From: Hyphococcus luteus
Lineage (GTDB): Bacteria > Pseudomonadota > Alphaproteobacteria > Caulobacterales > Parvularculaceae
Length of the DNA: 64,000 nucleotides
Assembly: GCF_002943565.1 (NCBI RefSeq)
Contig: NZ_PJCH01000003.1
Coordinates: 132,001-196,000, forward strand
Direction: 5' to 3'
Each line of letters opens with the position of its first letter. The stretch's first letter is position 1. The translations under genes were made by a program, and so were the position numbers. Below are positions 54,151 to 63,382 of the stretch, one piece after another. Under the pieces are notes generated by a model. It ran no database searches. It was not told the DNA's origin and worked only from the letters and a program-made list of their open reading frames with translations.

Positions 54151-54650
54151 AACTCTCCCAGCGGGTCGGCGTTTGCATTATCGCCGGCTTTGTCCCCGTC
54201 GCTGGCGGCCTGGTTGGTGAAGGCCTGAACCGCAAGCCCTAAGAGATCGACCGAGCCTTGCGTGATGGTGATCTTGTCGCCCGCGCGCAGCATTTCTTCC
54301 GAAGCGCCCGGTTCAATCGCGATATGCGCGCCGCCAAGCAGGCCGTCGGAAACGACTTTCGCAATGGAGTCCTCGGGAATCTCGACATTGCCGTCGATCG
54401 CAAACTCCACATTCGCTTCATAGGTGCGCGAATCGAGACTGTTGGCGGAAACGGCGCCGACCTTGACGCCGGCGATCCGGACTTCCGACCCGACCGTCAC
54501 CCCGTCGACGCGGCCGAAGACGGCGGCGATCCGGTACTGGTCGCGGCCGATGCCTTTGCCGCTGACCCCGTAAGCATAAGCGAGGAACGCCGCAGCGATG
54601 GCGATCACGACGGCTCCGACAATGGTTTCGAAAAATCCGGCGCGGCTCAT
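54147..54650 (-). CDS. mlaD: MlaD-family lipid transport protein
   Basis: 167 residues: N-terminal transmembrane helix (IVGAVVIAIAAAFLAYAYGV) and an MCE/MlaD domain (YRIAAVFGRVDGVTVGSEVR, IAGVKVGAVSANSLDSRTYE, SDGLLGGAHIAIEPG). It binds phospholipid in the periplasm for the Mla system that keeps outer-membrane asymmetry. The mlaE, mlaF and mlaC partners are not in the window, so the gene is separated from the rest of the system, as is common in alphaproteobacteria. Overlaps DUF2155 by 4 bp. Confidence 0.92.
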   Translation of the reverse strand: MSRAGFFETIVGAVVIAIAAAFLAYAYGVSGKGIGRDQYRIAAVFGRVDGVTVGSEVRIAGVKVGAVSANSLDSRTYEANVEFAIDGNVEIPEDSIAKVVSDGLLGGAHIAIEPGASEEMLRAGDKITITQGSVDLLGLAVQAFTNQAASDGDKAGDNANADPLGEF

Positions 54651-54675
54651 GGGTTCGCCTCCCCTGTTTCAGCCT

Positions 54676-55086
54676 TTAGGCGTTGTCCGGCGTCCAGGCT
54701 TCGTAATCGTCGTTCACATCAGCCGGGCCGCCCGGGCGCGACAGGCTGCCCTTGGGATGATAGGCGAGCGGCGTGCCGGTCATGTTCGGCAGATGATCCT
54801 GCTCGAAGGCGCGGCGCGTCAAGGGCGCGACCGTCGGCGCTTCCTCAAAAGTGTGATGCAGCCAGCCATGCCAGTCCGAGGGCACGCGCGAGGCTTCGGC
54901 GACGCCATGGTAAACCACCCAGCGGCGCCGGCGCTTGCCGTCGCTGCCCGGCAGACTTCCATCCCGCTCCTCGTAATAGCGGTTGCCCTGCTCATCGGTC
55001 CCGACCAGGCGGGCCCCCCTGCGCCAGAGGGTGAAGGAGGTGCCGAAGGTGGTCGAATTCCACCAGGTGAAAAGCTGTGAAAACAT
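54676..55086 (-). CDS. NDUFA12-family complex I assembly/accessory subunit
   Basis: 136 residues from ATG 55086 ([20 protein letters not shown]); an upstream ATG at 55164 adds residues unlike the family. Hallmarks: [53 protein letters not shown] and YEAWTPDN. This small protein of alphaproteobacteria and mitochondria is an accessory part of NADH:ubiquinone oxidoreductase. It lies upstream of mlaD on the same strand and is divergent from nrdJ. Confidence 0.93.
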   Translation of the reverse strand: MFSQLFTWWNSTTFGTSFTLWRRGARLVGTDEQGNRYYEERDGSLPGSDGKRRRRWVVYHGVAEASRVPSDWHGWLHHTFEEAPTVAPLTRRAFEQDHLPNMTGTPLAYHPKGSLSRPGGPADVNDDYEAWTPDNA

Positions 55087-55251
55087 GCGGGGTCCCGAAC
55101 TCCTGAGGGCCTTTATGGCCCCGATAAGCGGCGCGAATATGGCGCCCGTCGCCAGGCCCCGCAAGAGAGGCCGCCAAGCCGGGCCTGGAGGGCGCTTTTC
55201 CCTTGAATTGCAAAGAAAACGGGTGGAGCCAAGAGGGCCGGATGACTATAT

Positions 55252-55280
55252 TTGGGGCTGGAGGCAAAGCTCCGCCCCAA
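55252..55280 (+). promoter_or_regulatory. Stable hairpin in the nrdJ leader
   Basis: TTGGGGC, an unpaired T, GGAG, loop GCAAAG, CTCC, GCCCCAA: about 11 base pairs, ending 11 nt before the nrdJ start and beside the GAGAAGG ribosome site. It could affect translation of the reductase. No T-run follows, so it is not a terminator. No cobalamin-riboswitch boxes are seen in 55087-55291, which holds no gene. Confidence 0.5.
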
Positions 55281-55291
55281 GAGAAGGTTCT

Positions 55292-58200
55292 ATGCGCATC
55301 GAACGCCGCTTTTCGGAGGAAAAAGGCGCGCCTTATGGCGGCGTCGTCTTCCGGCGCGCGGATTCGGAGATCCGGAGCCTTTCCGGCGAGATCATCTTCG
55401 AGATGCGCGACATCGAGGTCCCCAAGGCCTGGAGCCAGACCGCGGTCGACATTCTCGCCCAGAAATATCTGAGGAAGGCCGGCGTTCCCGCCAAAACCAA
55501 GCGCGTGAAGGAAAAGGGCGTGCCTGTGTTCCTGCAGCGCTCCATGCCGGACATCGCGGCGCTCGCCAAAATGCCCGCCGGCGAACGCTACGGGCCTGAG
55601 ACCTCCGCCCGAGAGGTGTTCGACCGCATGGCCGGCGCCTGGACCTATTGGGGCTGGAAAGGCGGCTATTTCGACGATGAGGAAGCGGCTCTCGCTTACA
55701 TGGACGAGATGCGCGCCATGCTGGCCCTGCAGGCCGGCGCGCCGAACTCGCCGCAATGGTTCAATACCGGCCTGCACTGGGCCTATGGCATCGACGCCGC
55801 CGGACAGGGCCATTTCTATGTGGACCATGCGACCGGCGCCCTGACCGAGTCCGACAGCGCCTATGAACGCCCGCAGCCGCATGCCTGTTTCATTCAGTCG
55901 GTGGACGACAGTTTGACCGGCGACGGCGGCGTCATGGATCTGTGGAAGCGCGAGGCGCTCCTGTTCAAATACGGCTCCGGCTCCGGCACAAACTTTTCAA
56001 ACATCCGCGGCGCGGACGAACCGCTTTCAAGCGGCGGCAAAAGCTCCGGCCTTTTGAGTTTCCTGAAAGTCGGCGACGCGGCGGCGGGCGCGGTCAAATC
56101 CGGCGGCACCACCCGGCGCGCGGCGAAAATGGTGGTCGTTGATATCGACCATCCCGACATCGAAGACTTCGTTTCCTGGAAGACCCGCGAAGAGGAAAAA
56201 GTCGCGGCGCTCGTGTCCGGGTCGCGCCTGCTCGCCAAACACCTCCCCCGCGTGCTCGACGCCTGCTGGCAGGGCGAAGGCAAGGTCGGCGATGCTCAGG
56301 ACGCGCGGTTCGACCCGAAACAGAACGAAGCGCTGAAAACCGCCGTCAAGGAGGCGCGCCAGGCCTTCGTTCCCGACGCGTCGATCCGGCGGGTCATCGA
56401 TTTCGCGCGTCAGGGCTATCGCCGCATCGATGTGGAGACATTCGATCTCGACTGGGATTCGGAAGGCTACCGCACGGTCTCCGGCCAGAACGCCAACAAC
56501 TCCGTGCGCGTCACCGACGCATTTCTGTCCGCCGTGAATGACGACGCGACATGGTCGCTGACGCGGCGCACGGACGGCGAAACCACCAAGACCATTCGCG
56601 CGCGGGCGCTATGGAGCAATATCTGCTCGGCCGCATGGACCTGCGCCGATCCGGGGCTGCAATTCCACGACACCATCAACGCCTGGCACACCTGCCCCGC
56701 GGGCGGCGAGATCCGCGCCTCCAATCCGTGCTCGGAATATATGTTCCTCGACGACACGGCCTGCAATCTCGCTTCGCTCAATCTTTTGAAGTTCAAAACC
56801 GAAGACGGCTTCGACGCCGACCTCTTCGAACACGCCTGCCGCTTATGGACGCTGACGCTCGAAATCTCCGTCCTCATGGCGCAATATCCAGCCGCCGAAA
56901 TTGCGCGCCGGTCTTACGATTACAGGACGCTGGGCCTCGGTTTCGCCAATCTCGGCGGTCTGCTGATGTCTTCCGGCGTTGCGTATGACAGCGAGGAAGG
57001 GCGCGCCGTTGCGGCGGGCGTATCCGCGCTGATGACCGGCGCCGCCTATCGCGCCTCGGCCGAAATCGCGTCCGCCGTCGGGCCCTTCCCGCAATTCGCC
57101 GATAATCGCGACGCCATGCTGCGGGTCCTGCGCAATCACCGCCGCGCCTGCGCCGGCACGGCGATCGGCGGCGCCTTTGAAGGCCTCGCCGTCGAGCCCA
57201 TGCTGTTCGACGCCGACGCCTGCCCCTGGGGCGAGTTGACCGAGGCGGCGCGCCGGGTCTGGAACGAAGCTTACGAACTCGGGACCATCAACGGCTTCCG
57301 CAATGCGCAGGTTTCCGTTGTCGCCCCCACCGGCACCATCGGCCTCGTCATGGATTGCGACACGACGGGCATCGAACCGGACTTCGCGCTCGTCAAATTC
57401 AAAAAGCTCGCCGGCGGCGGCATGCTGAAGATCGTCAACCGCGCCGTGCCCGCCGCCCTGCAATCGCTCGGCTATTCGCAAGCGGAGATCGAGGACATCG
57501 GCTATTACGCGGCGGGACGCGGCACGCTCGAAGGCGCGCCGGGCGTCTCGCTTGTCGATCTGCGCGGCGAAGGGTTCGAAGACCGTCACATCAAGGCGCT
57601 CGAAGACCGGCTCAAAACGGCGTTCGATCTGACCTACGCTTTCACGCCGCAGGCGCTGGGCGAGGATTTCTGCATGCATGTCCTCGGCATGCGCGAAAGC
57701 GAGCTCAACCTCACCGGTTACGAAGTCCTGCGCTTCCTCGGCTTTACCGACGAGGAAATCCACCAGGCCAATCTTTATTGCTGCGGGGCGATGACCGTCG
57801 AAGGCGCGCCGCATCTGAAACAAGAGCATTATCCGGTCTTCGATTGCGCAACGCCCTGCGGGCGCATCGGCACCCGCGCGCTTCCCGTCGAGGCGCATCT
57901 GAAAATGATGGCCGCGGCGCAGCCCTTCATTTCCGGTGCGATTTCGAAGACCGTCAACCTGCCGAATTACGCCAGCATCGGCGATTGCGCGAAAGCCTAT
58001 ATGCTCGCCTGGCGGATGGGGCTGAAATCCATCGCGCTTTACCGCGACGGCTCGAAACTGTCGCAGCCGCTCGCCGCCGCCCTCCTCGCTCCGGAAAGCT
58101 TGGAGCAAGAAGAAGAAGACTTTGAAGCCGAGATCGCAGACGCGCCCGCGGCGGAGAAATCGAAAATCGTCGCCGAACGCATTGTCGAGCGCATCATCGA

Positions 58201-59050
58201 ACGAACGCCGGGCCGCCGGCGCCTCCCCGACCGACGCAAGGGCTATATCCAGAAAGCCATTGTCGGCGGCCACAAGGTTTATCTTCACACCGGCGAATTC
58301 GACGACGGCGAGCTCGGCGAAGTCTTCATCGACATGCACAAGGAAGGCGCGGCCTTCCGCTCGCTGATGAACAATTTCGCCATCGCGGTCTCGCTCGGCC
58401 TGCAATATGGCGTGCCGCTCGAAGAGTTTGTCGACGCTTACGTCTTCACGCGTTTCGAGCCGGCGGGCCCCGTTCAGGGCAACGACCAGATCAAGAACGC
58501 AACCTCGATCCTCGACTATATTTTCCGCGAGCTGGCGATCTCCTATCTCGGGCGCGCCGATCTCGCCCATGTGCACCCGGAAGAGACCGCCATCGATTCC
58601 ATCGGCCGCGGCGTCGATGAAGAAAAGACCCAGGCCGATGCGACGAAGCTGATCTCGAAAGGCTTCTCGCGCTCCACCGTCACCGACAATCTCGTCATCT
58701 TGCGCGGCGGCGATTTCGACCGGCTGCGCCATTCGGCGAATGAAGCCGGCAAGCCCCAAAACCAAGAGCAGGACGAAGAAGAAGACATCGAGGTCGAAAT
58801 CGAGGATGTCGACGAGGAGGCCCGCGCCGAAAGCGCGCCGGAAATCGAGGCGCAGATCGCCAAGCTCGCCGACGCCGTGAACCAGAAGGCGCCGCGCGGG
58901 GTCCTCGCCACGCCGGGGGGCGCGCGATCCGAAGCGCGCATCAAGGGCTATGAAGGCGACGCCTGCGCCGAATGCGGCCAGTTCACGCTGGTCAGGAACG
59001 GCGCCTGCCTTCGCTGCGACAGTTGCGGCGCTTCCACGGGATGTTCGTAA
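55292..59050 (+). CDS. nrdJ: Vitamin B12-dependent ribonucleotide reductase (class II)
   Basis: 1252 residues from ATG 55292 (GAGAAGG upstream). It reduces ribonucleotides to deoxyribonucleotides using adenosylcobalamin and needs no oxygen. Redox Cys C199 is in [11 protein letters not shown]; the radical-site cluster is NPCSEYMFL (N478, C480, E482). [15 protein letters not shown] and [20 protein letters not shown] regions follow. The C-terminal third contains a KxxGY-rich segment, an acidic stretch ([20 protein letters not shown]) and a terminal zinc-ribbon-like tail ([17 protein letters not shown]) that likely shuttles disulfides. Long C-terminus matches the large alphaproteobacterial NrdJ. 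No class I genes are seen. Confidence 0.95.
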   Translation: MRIERRFSEEKGAPYGGVVFRRADSEIRSLSGEIIFEMRDIEVPKAWSQTAVDILAQKYLRKAGVPAKTKRVKEKGVPVFLQRSMPDIAALAKMPAGERYGPETSAREVFDRMAGAWTYWGWKGGYFDDEEAALAYMDEMRAMLALQAGAPNSPQWFNTGLHWAYGIDAAGQGHFYVDHATGALTESDSAYERPQPHACFIQSVDDSLTGDGGVMDLWKREALLFKYGSGSGTNFSNIRGADEPLSSGGKSSGLLSFLKVGDAAAGAVKSGGTTRRAAKMVVVDIDHPDIEDFVSWKTREEEKVAALVSGSRLLAKHLPRVLDACWQGEGKVGDAQDARFDPKQNEALKTAVKEARQAFVPDASIRRVIDFARQGYRRIDVETFDLDWDSEGYRTVSGQNANNSVRVTDAFLSAVNDDATWSLTRRTDGETTKTIRARALWSNICSAAWTCADPGLQFHDTINAWHTCPAGGEIRASNPCSEYMFLDDTACNLASLNLLKFKTEDGFDADLFEHACRLWTLTLEISVLMAQYPAAEIARRSYDYRTLGLGFANLGGLLMSSGVAYDSEEGRAVAAGVSALMTGAAYRASAEIASAVGPFPQFADNRDAMLRVLRNHRRACAGTAIGGAFEGLAVEPMLFDADACPWGELTEAARRVWNEAYELGTINGFRNAQVSVVAPTGTIGLVMDCDTTGIEPDFALVKFKKLAGGGMLKIVNRAVPAALQSLGYSQAEIEDIGYYAAGRGTLEGAPGVSLVDLRGEGFEDRHIKALEDRLKTAFDLTYAFTPQALGEDFCMHVLGMRESELNLTGYEVLRFLGFTDEEIHQANLYCCGAMTVEGAPHLKQEHYPVFDCATPCGRIGTRALPVEAHLKMMAAAQPFISGAISKTVNLPNYASIGDCAKAYMLAWRMGLKSIALYRDGSKLSQPLAAALLAPESLEQEEEDFEAEIADAPAAEKSKIVAERIVERIIERTPGRRRLPDRRKGYIQKAIVGGHKVYLHTGEFDDGELGEVFIDMHKEGAAFRSLMNNFAIAVSLGLQYGVPLEEFVDAYVFTRFEPAGPVQGNDQIKNATSILDYIFRELAISYLGRADLAHVHPEETAIDSIGRGVDEEKTQADATKLISKGFSRSTVTDNLVILRGGDFDRLRHSANEAGKPQNQEQDEEEDIEVEIEDVDEEARAESAPEIEAQIAKLADAVNQKAPRGVLATPGGARSEARIKGYEGDACAECGQFTLVRNGACLRCDSCGASTGCS

Positions 59051-59162
59051 GGCCTCGTTAACTTTTTAGCGCCGGACGACAAATTCGAAATTCATCCTTA
59101 ATCGAACATTGACCCGCTCGGGCCTAGCTTGGCAATCGAACAAAACCGGGGAGTCTGCCGCG

Positions 59163-60023
59163 ATGAAGTTGATCGCGCTTATTATTGTTTTGATGATCGC
59201 CGTCCTTTCGGTCGTGACAACGGTCACGCCCGGCTCGAGGAACTATAAAAAGAAAAACCCCGTCGTCGAAGTCGCCGAGATCGGCAAGGAATTCGCCAAG
59301 CCGCTCGCCCAGGTCGACCAGATCGGACCGGAGCTCGAAAAAGTGCTCGACGGCGCCGGAGTCAAACTGCCGGCCATCGCCGTCGGCAAGCTGGACAAGG
59401 AAGAAGACCTCAAACACGCGGTTCAGGATTTCAACGGCTCCGTCTTCTCCAATCTGGACCTGCCGAAGACAAATTTCGCCAGCTCTTACGTATCCAACGC
59501 GCAATTCGACCAGGCCCTGCTCGACGGCGCCAGCCTTGAAGGCGCGACCGGTGATATGGTGAATTTCAACGGCGCGCGCATGGCCAAGGCCAATCTCAAC
59601 GCATCGATGTTCCGGAATTCGGACTTCTCCGGCGCCGAGCTGCGCGAGGCGAAAGCCCGCGCCGGCGATTTCACGGACTCGCAGTTCATTGACGCCGATC
59701 TTTCCTTTTCAAGTTTCGCCGGCGCGAAACTCGCCAAGACGGACTTCCGCGCCGCCTATGGCGCGGGGGCGTCCTTCATCGGCGCTGACATGACGGGCGC
59801 GCATTTCGAAGGCGCCGACTTTACCGGCGTGCGCTTCAGCGCTGCGACACTCGACAAGGCTATTTTCACCGGCGCCAATCTGAAAGCCGCGACCTTTGAC
59901 GGTGCAAGACTTCACGGCGCGGATCTTTCCGCTGCGGTCAATCTCTCGACGGAGCAACTGGCGAAAGCCTGCATCTCCGCCGACACGAAACTGCCCGAAG
60001 GCGTAACGGCCCCGCGCTGCTAG
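59163..60023 (+). CDS. Pentapeptide-repeat protein with N-terminal membrane anchor
   Basis: 286 residues from ATG 59163. N-terminal hydrophobic helix (KLIALIIVLMIAVLSVVTTV) as signal-anchor; a polar stretch of about 75 residues; then about 25 pentapeptide repeats (A[DN]LXX-like: NLDLPKTNFASSYVSNAQFD, GADMTGAHFEGADFTGVRFS, ANLKAATFDGARLHGADLSA) forming a right-handed beta-helix. Two C-terminal cysteines (ACISADTK, APRC) could link. The part after the anchor is likely periplasmic. Role not known; no link to gyrase protection is claimed. Confidence 0.88.
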   Translation: MKLIALIIVLMIAVLSVVTTVTPGSRNYKKKNPVVEVAEIGKEFAKPLAQVDQIGPELEKVLDGAGVKLPAIAVGKLDKEEDLKHAVQDFNGSVFSNLDLPKTNFASSYVSNAQFDQALLDGASLEGATGDMVNFNGARMAKANLNASMFRNSDFSGAELREAKARAGDFTDSQFIDADLSFSSFAGAKLAKTDFRAAYGAGASFIGADMTGAHFEGADFTGVRFSAATLDKAIFTGANLKAATFDGARLHGADLSAAVNLSTEQLAKACISADTKLPEGVTAPRC

Positions 60024-60051
60024 AAAACCGCTAGCTGCAACAGGAAATGTT

Positions 60052-60357
60052 ATGTGCGAATTTTTGGCCGGCATTATTGGTGCTGTTGTGGGCGGCGCTA
60101 TTGCCATTGCTGGCCAATGGTTAAAGCATCAGTGGGAAACACAGGAGATGCGCAACCGTGACGAAAAGCGCAAAAAACTATTGAAGCAGATGTTGGATAA
60201 GCCTGGACCCAATGGTTGGCGAAAAATGGAAACTTTATCCGGTGTAATCGGAGCCAACCGCGATGAAACAGCCCGACTGTTAACTGAAATTGATGCGCGA
60301 TCATCGGAAACAGAGGGTGACGTATGGGTCTTTATCAAAGATAAGCCGTTACCGTAA
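60052..60357 (+). CDS. Small membrane-anchored protein of lower GC, 101 residues
   Basis: An N-terminal Gly-rich hydrophobic helix (FLAGIIGAVVGGAIAIAG), a basic linker (MRNRDEKRKKLLKQMLDKPG) and a small C-terminal winged-helix-like module (METLSGVIGANRDETARLLT, then VWVFIKDKPLP). AGGAAA lies 6 nt upstream of the ATG. Three 60-bp rows counted by eye average about 47% G+C, against about 63% in the gene before; TTA and CTA codons are frequent. It thus looks recently acquired. No named function. Confidence 0.7.
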   Translation: MCEFLAGIIGAVVGGAIAIAGQWLKHQWETQEMRNRDEKRKKLLKQMLDKPGPNGWRKMETLSGVIGANRDETARLLTEIDARSSETEGDVWVFIKDKPLP

Positions 60358-60420
60358 ACGGCAAGCCACAATTATACTACTCATCCTTAGCGCTAAACTG
60401 ATCCCAAGCAGCGGTTTACC

Positions 60421-61248
60421 TCAAGAAGTAAGGCCAGACTCTTCTTCGTCGCCTTCTTCGCGCATTAACGTCGCATCGAGCGCGTCGAGAACGGCGAGCG
60501 CCGTGGCGCTCATGCCTGTGGAGGCCGGCTTCGTCGCTGGCGCTGAAAAGGCGTCCACGATCTGATGCATGTAATTCCCGACCGGCGAGACGCTGCGCGC
60601 CGGTTGCGCCTGCGCGAAACCAGCGTCCGGCGCGGCCTCGCCCATCATGGACTGCGCGATAGAGGCGACGACTTCACCGACGCTTTTGGCACGCGCGCCG
60701 TCGTAAAACACAGGCCGGTTCGCCGCCGCCGCCTGCGGCAGCAAATCGGCCGCTTTCACATTGGACGCGGCGGACAGAAGCTTCACCGCGCCCGACGGCC
60801 CGAGAAAATGCGCCGTATAAAGATCGGCGCTCGACGCCGCCCGGCCGAGCCGGCTTTCAAGCATAGTCTTGTTTTCGTTTGCGAGCTCGCCCGCCATGGC
60901 GGAGGCCGCCTCGGCGTTGAAGCGCAGATTCAAAATCTTTTCGCGCGCCGCCGGGTCCGCGACTTCATAGCGGCCATTGGCGTTCTGCGTGATGGCGTTC
61001 GCCGCCGCGCCGAGCCCGTGGTCGCCGCCATATTGTTTCACCGTCGAGAGCCAGGTCTGTTCGATGAATTGAAACAGTCCCGCCGCACTCGAGGTTTTGG
61101 CCTGCGCGTTCGGATCGAAGCCGCTTTCGCGGGCCGCCATCTTCATCAGAAAATCAAAGCCTGCGCCGGTGGAGGCGCTGGCGCGCTTGACCGCGCCCGT
61201 CACGAGCACAGTCCCGGTCGTGCCGGCGGCGGCGATTTCCGTCGTCAT
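60421..61248 (-). CDS. Lytic transglycosylase-like protein (SLT fold)
   Basis: 275 residues. The SLT-like core is at the N-terminus: LMKMAARESGFDPNAQAKTS with catalytic E41, then AAGLFQFIEQTWLSTVKQYG and ADLYTAHFLGPSGAVKLLSA. The C-terminal part is Ala-rich and disordered, ending acidic (REEGDEEESGL). No signal peptide is obvious, so secretion would need another route or a holin. It cleaves murein between MurNAc and GlcNAc if active. It is separated by thiO from the 3-TM holin gene on the same strand. GAGAGGGG lies upstream of the start. Confidence 0.82.
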   Translation of the reverse strand: MTTEIAAAGTTGTVLVTGAVKRASASTGAGFDFLMKMAARESGFDPNAQAKTSSAAGLFQFIEQTWLSTVKQYGGDHGLGAAANAITQNANGRYEVADPAAREKILNLRFNAEAASAMAGELANENKTMLESRLGRAASSADLYTAHFLGPSGAVKLLSAASNVKAADLLPQAAAANRPVFYDGARAKSVGEVVASIAQSMMGEAAPDAGFAQAQPARSVSPVGNYMHQIVDAFSAPATKPASTGMSATALAVLDALDATLMREEGDEEESGLTS

Positions 61249-61308
61249 CTGCAGCCCCTCTCATGGCGCAACAACCCGTTAATCTGGCGGCCAATCGTCA
61301 ATAAAGCG

Positions 61309-62442
61309 CTAACCATGTTGCGCCGGTCCGAACCGCCCCAGCCCGAACGGGGCGATGTCGACCGGCGCTTCGCGCCCCAGAATAAGCGCCGCCATGGCTT
61401 CGGCCGCCGCCGGCGCGTGGAGAATGCCGTTGCGGTAATGGCCAAGCGCGAGAAACCGCCCCTCGCCGTCCTGCCCCAGGATCGGCGCGCCGTCGGGTGT
61501 GCCGGGCCGAAGGCCCGCCCAGCGCTCGATCTCGGGCGCGCCGGCGAGCGCCGGAACCGCTTTCACCCCATTGGTCCGCAGGCCAGTCACCGCCGCCGGC
61601 TCCACTTCGAGATCGTCGCGGCCGATCTCCTCGGTGGCGCCGATGACAAGCCGGCCATCCGCCTTGGGGCAAAGATAAGCGCCGGGCGCGCGCACCACCC
61701 GGCTCAAAAGACCGTCTTTCACCGCGATCGCGACCGCCGCGCCCTTCACCGGATAAACGAGCCCCATGGGAACAAGACCGCTGACGGCGCCGGCGGCGAG
61801 GACCACCTTGTCCGCTTCGAAACGCTCGCCATTGGCGCCGACGAGTTCGTAACCGGCGTCCTTTCGGTCGACGCGCGCTAAGCGCACCGCAAAAGAAGGC
61901 GTCTTTTTTTCCGCCAGCGACGCTTTCAGCGCTTTCACCAGACGCCGGGGGTCGACCTGCGCGTCTTGCGGCGCATGCAGCGCCGCAATCACGGCCTCCG
62001 ACAGCGCCGGCTCCAGGACCCGCGCCTCGTCGCCGGAAATCATCTTTGCCGCGCCGCCAAGCGCCGAGACCATGGACGCCTGCACTTCGAGCGGCGCGCT
62101 GTCGTTTTCGCCATAGGCGACGGCGAGCATGCCGTCCGGGCGATAATCGATGAAAAGGCCGGTCTCTTCTTCGAGGGCGGCGGCGTATTCGCGCCAGAGC
62201 GCGAGCCCGCGCGCGCCGAAACGATAAAGCGCCTGGCTCAAAGCCGCGGGCAGCTCGCCATATTCGAATGACGGCGCCAGCATGCCCGCCGCGGCGTGGC
62301 TTGCGGACGGGATCGCCCCGCCGCCCGCTTCCGCGGCGTCGAAGACGGCGACGCGCGCGCCTTCCCTGACGAGCGTCCGGGCGAGCGCCAGGCCAATAAC
62401 GCCGCCGCCGACAATCGCAATGTCAAATCCTTTAACGCTCAT
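61309..62442 (-). CDS. thiO: Glycine oxidase ThiO
   Basis: 377-residue FAD oxidoreductase of the DAO family. FAD-binding IAIVGGGVIGLALARTLV at the N-terminus; SHAAAGMLAPSFEY follows; substrate region YLCPKADGRLVIGATEEIGR and RWAGLRPGTPDGAPILG, with the terminal FAD contact LGHYRNGILHAPAAA. It oxidises glycine to the imine used by ThiG. It is isolated from thiS-thiG (43.7-44.7 kb), which is unusual since these genes usually sit together, and is flanked by a transglycosylase and a holin. Confidence 0.9.
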   Translation of the reverse strand: MSVKGFDIAIVGGGVIGLALARTLVREGARVAVFDAAEAGGGAIPSASHAAAGMLAPSFEYGELPAALSQALYRFGARGLALWREYAAALEEETGLFIDYRPDGMLAVAYGENDSAPLEVQASMVSALGGAAKMISGDEARVLEPALSEAVIAALHAPQDAQVDPRRLVKALKASLAEKKTPSFAVRLARVDRKDAGYELVGANGERFEADKVVLAAGAVSGLVPMGLVYPVKGAAVAIAVKDGLLSRVVRAPGAYLCPKADGRLVIGATEEIGRDDLEVEPAAVTGLRTNGVKAVPALAGAPEIERWAGLRPGTPDGAPILGQDGEGRFLALGHYRNGILHAPAAAEAMAALILGREAPVDIAPFGLGRFGPAQHG

Positions 62443-62549
62443 CCTGCCCTTTTGGCCGCTGGCGCCGGTTTTGTCATCTCATGCATGCTGCCGCCTTTTG
62501 TCATGCCGGTGTTGAGCGCCGCCATCCGCCGCGCTCGCTGACGCAATCG

Positions 62550-63128
62550 TTACGCGCCGCCTTCTTTCTTTTCGTCTTCCGGAACCGGCCAGGCGATGAG
62601 CCGCGTCTTTTCGCGCGAGCCGACGGAAGAGCCGAAAAAATAATTGACCACCGCCGCCGTCATCGTGGCCAGCGCGCCGAGCATGATCGAAAACTCCGTC
62701 TCGGCGCCGGCGGGCAGCTTTTTCGCCACCATAACGCCGAGCACAAGAAAGAAGCCGAGAATGACAAGCGCGCCCAGAACCGACGGCGTCCAGTCGTCCA
62801 TCTTAACCTGGCGCGCGCGCGCATTGGCGCGGTCGCCCGCATCGATACGCATTTCCTCGACACGCGCCTGACGCAACGCGAGCTGGAACTCCTGTTCGGC
62901 TTTTTTGATCGCAAGAAGGTGTTCGGGCCCCGCGCGCTCCAGCGCATCGGCGAGCGTGTCTTCGCTTGCCGCATCATCGCCGAAAACCGCGCGCGACAAT
63001 TGCCCGACCGCCGCGCCGGCGAGCGGCCCGCCCAGCGCATGAGCCAGACCCGGCGCGATGCGCGCAATCGCGCGCTTTATTCTGCCGCGGCTCTTCGTTT
63101 CTTTTTCGAAGTCCGGCGAAGCGTCCAT
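62550..63128 (-). CDS. 3-TM holin of the phage/gene-transfer-agent type
   Basis: 192 residues; GAGAGG upstream of the ATG. Layout: basic N-terminus, Gly/Ala-rich amphipathic stretch (PGLAHALGGPLAGAAVGQLS), a charged helix (AIKKAEQEFQLALRQARVEE with DRANARARQVKMDDWTPSVL), two strong transmembrane helices (VLGALVILGFFLVLGVMVAK; FSIMLGALATMTAAVVNYFF) and the signature GSSVGSREKTRLI. This fits the Holin_3TMs family used by gene transfer agents for cell lysis. The nearby transglycosylase could be its partner lysin. No other GTA or phage gene is visible. Confidence 0.8.
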   Translation of the reverse strand: MDASPDFEKETKSRGRIKRAIARIAPGLAHALGGPLAGAAVGQLSRAVFGDDAASEDTLADALERAGPEHLLAIKKAEQEFQLALRQARVEEMRIDAGDRANARARQVKMDDWTPSVLGALVILGFFLVLGVMVAKKLPAGAETEFSIMLGALATMTAAVVNYFFGSSVGSREKTRLIAWPVPEDEKKEGGA

Positions 63129-63183
63129 AACAACCTCTCACACAACAAAGTTCGCCGCAGATCATAGAGCCGAAAAAAAACCC

Positions 63184-63199
63184 GTGGATATCTATCCAC
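63184..63199. promoter_or_regulatory. Palindrome GTGGATA-TC-TATCCAC between divergent genes
   Basis: Seven-base arms around TC, flanked by A-runs (AAAAAAAACCC before, AAAAAAA after). The two-base centre is too small for an RNA hairpin, so a protein-binding operator is more likely. It is 56 bp from the holin start and about 180 bp from the antiporter-like start. Confidence 0.5.
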
Positions 63200-63331
63200 C
63201 AAAAAAATTTCCGTGATAGAATGGTGCATCCGCAGTCCGTCCGGGCCCGGAATATAGGGCTAAACGGGCTAATTCTATCGAAAATTCAATTTGCAATTGC
63301 GCGCGGATCAATCCAAAGTTGCGGTTAATGA

Positions 63332-63356
63332 TTCGGCGCGCGGCAATAGCGCCGAA
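63332..63356 (+). promoter_or_regulatory. Inverted repeat in the leader of the antiporter-like gene
   Basis: TTCGGCGC-GCGGCAATA-GCGCCGAA, eight-base arms with a nine-base loop, about 27 nt before the ATG at 63383. It may be an RNA hairpin in the leader. No other feature is seen in 63129-63382 apart from the palindrome at 63184. Confidence 0.45.
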
Positions 63357-63382
63357 CGGCAACGGCGGACAAAAAACTCCCA

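Noticed and set aside
55087-55291. Possible cobalamin riboswitch upstream of nrdJ
   Set aside because: No B12-box-like GCCACTG sequence or extended multi-stem layout is seen; only one hairpin stands out.
56843-58765. Long minus-strand open frame (640 codons) inside nrdJ
   Set aside because: It is a GC-driven shadow: the plus-strand NrdJ has clear catalytic motifs throughout, and the antisense product is Arg/Asp-rich with no recognisable domain.
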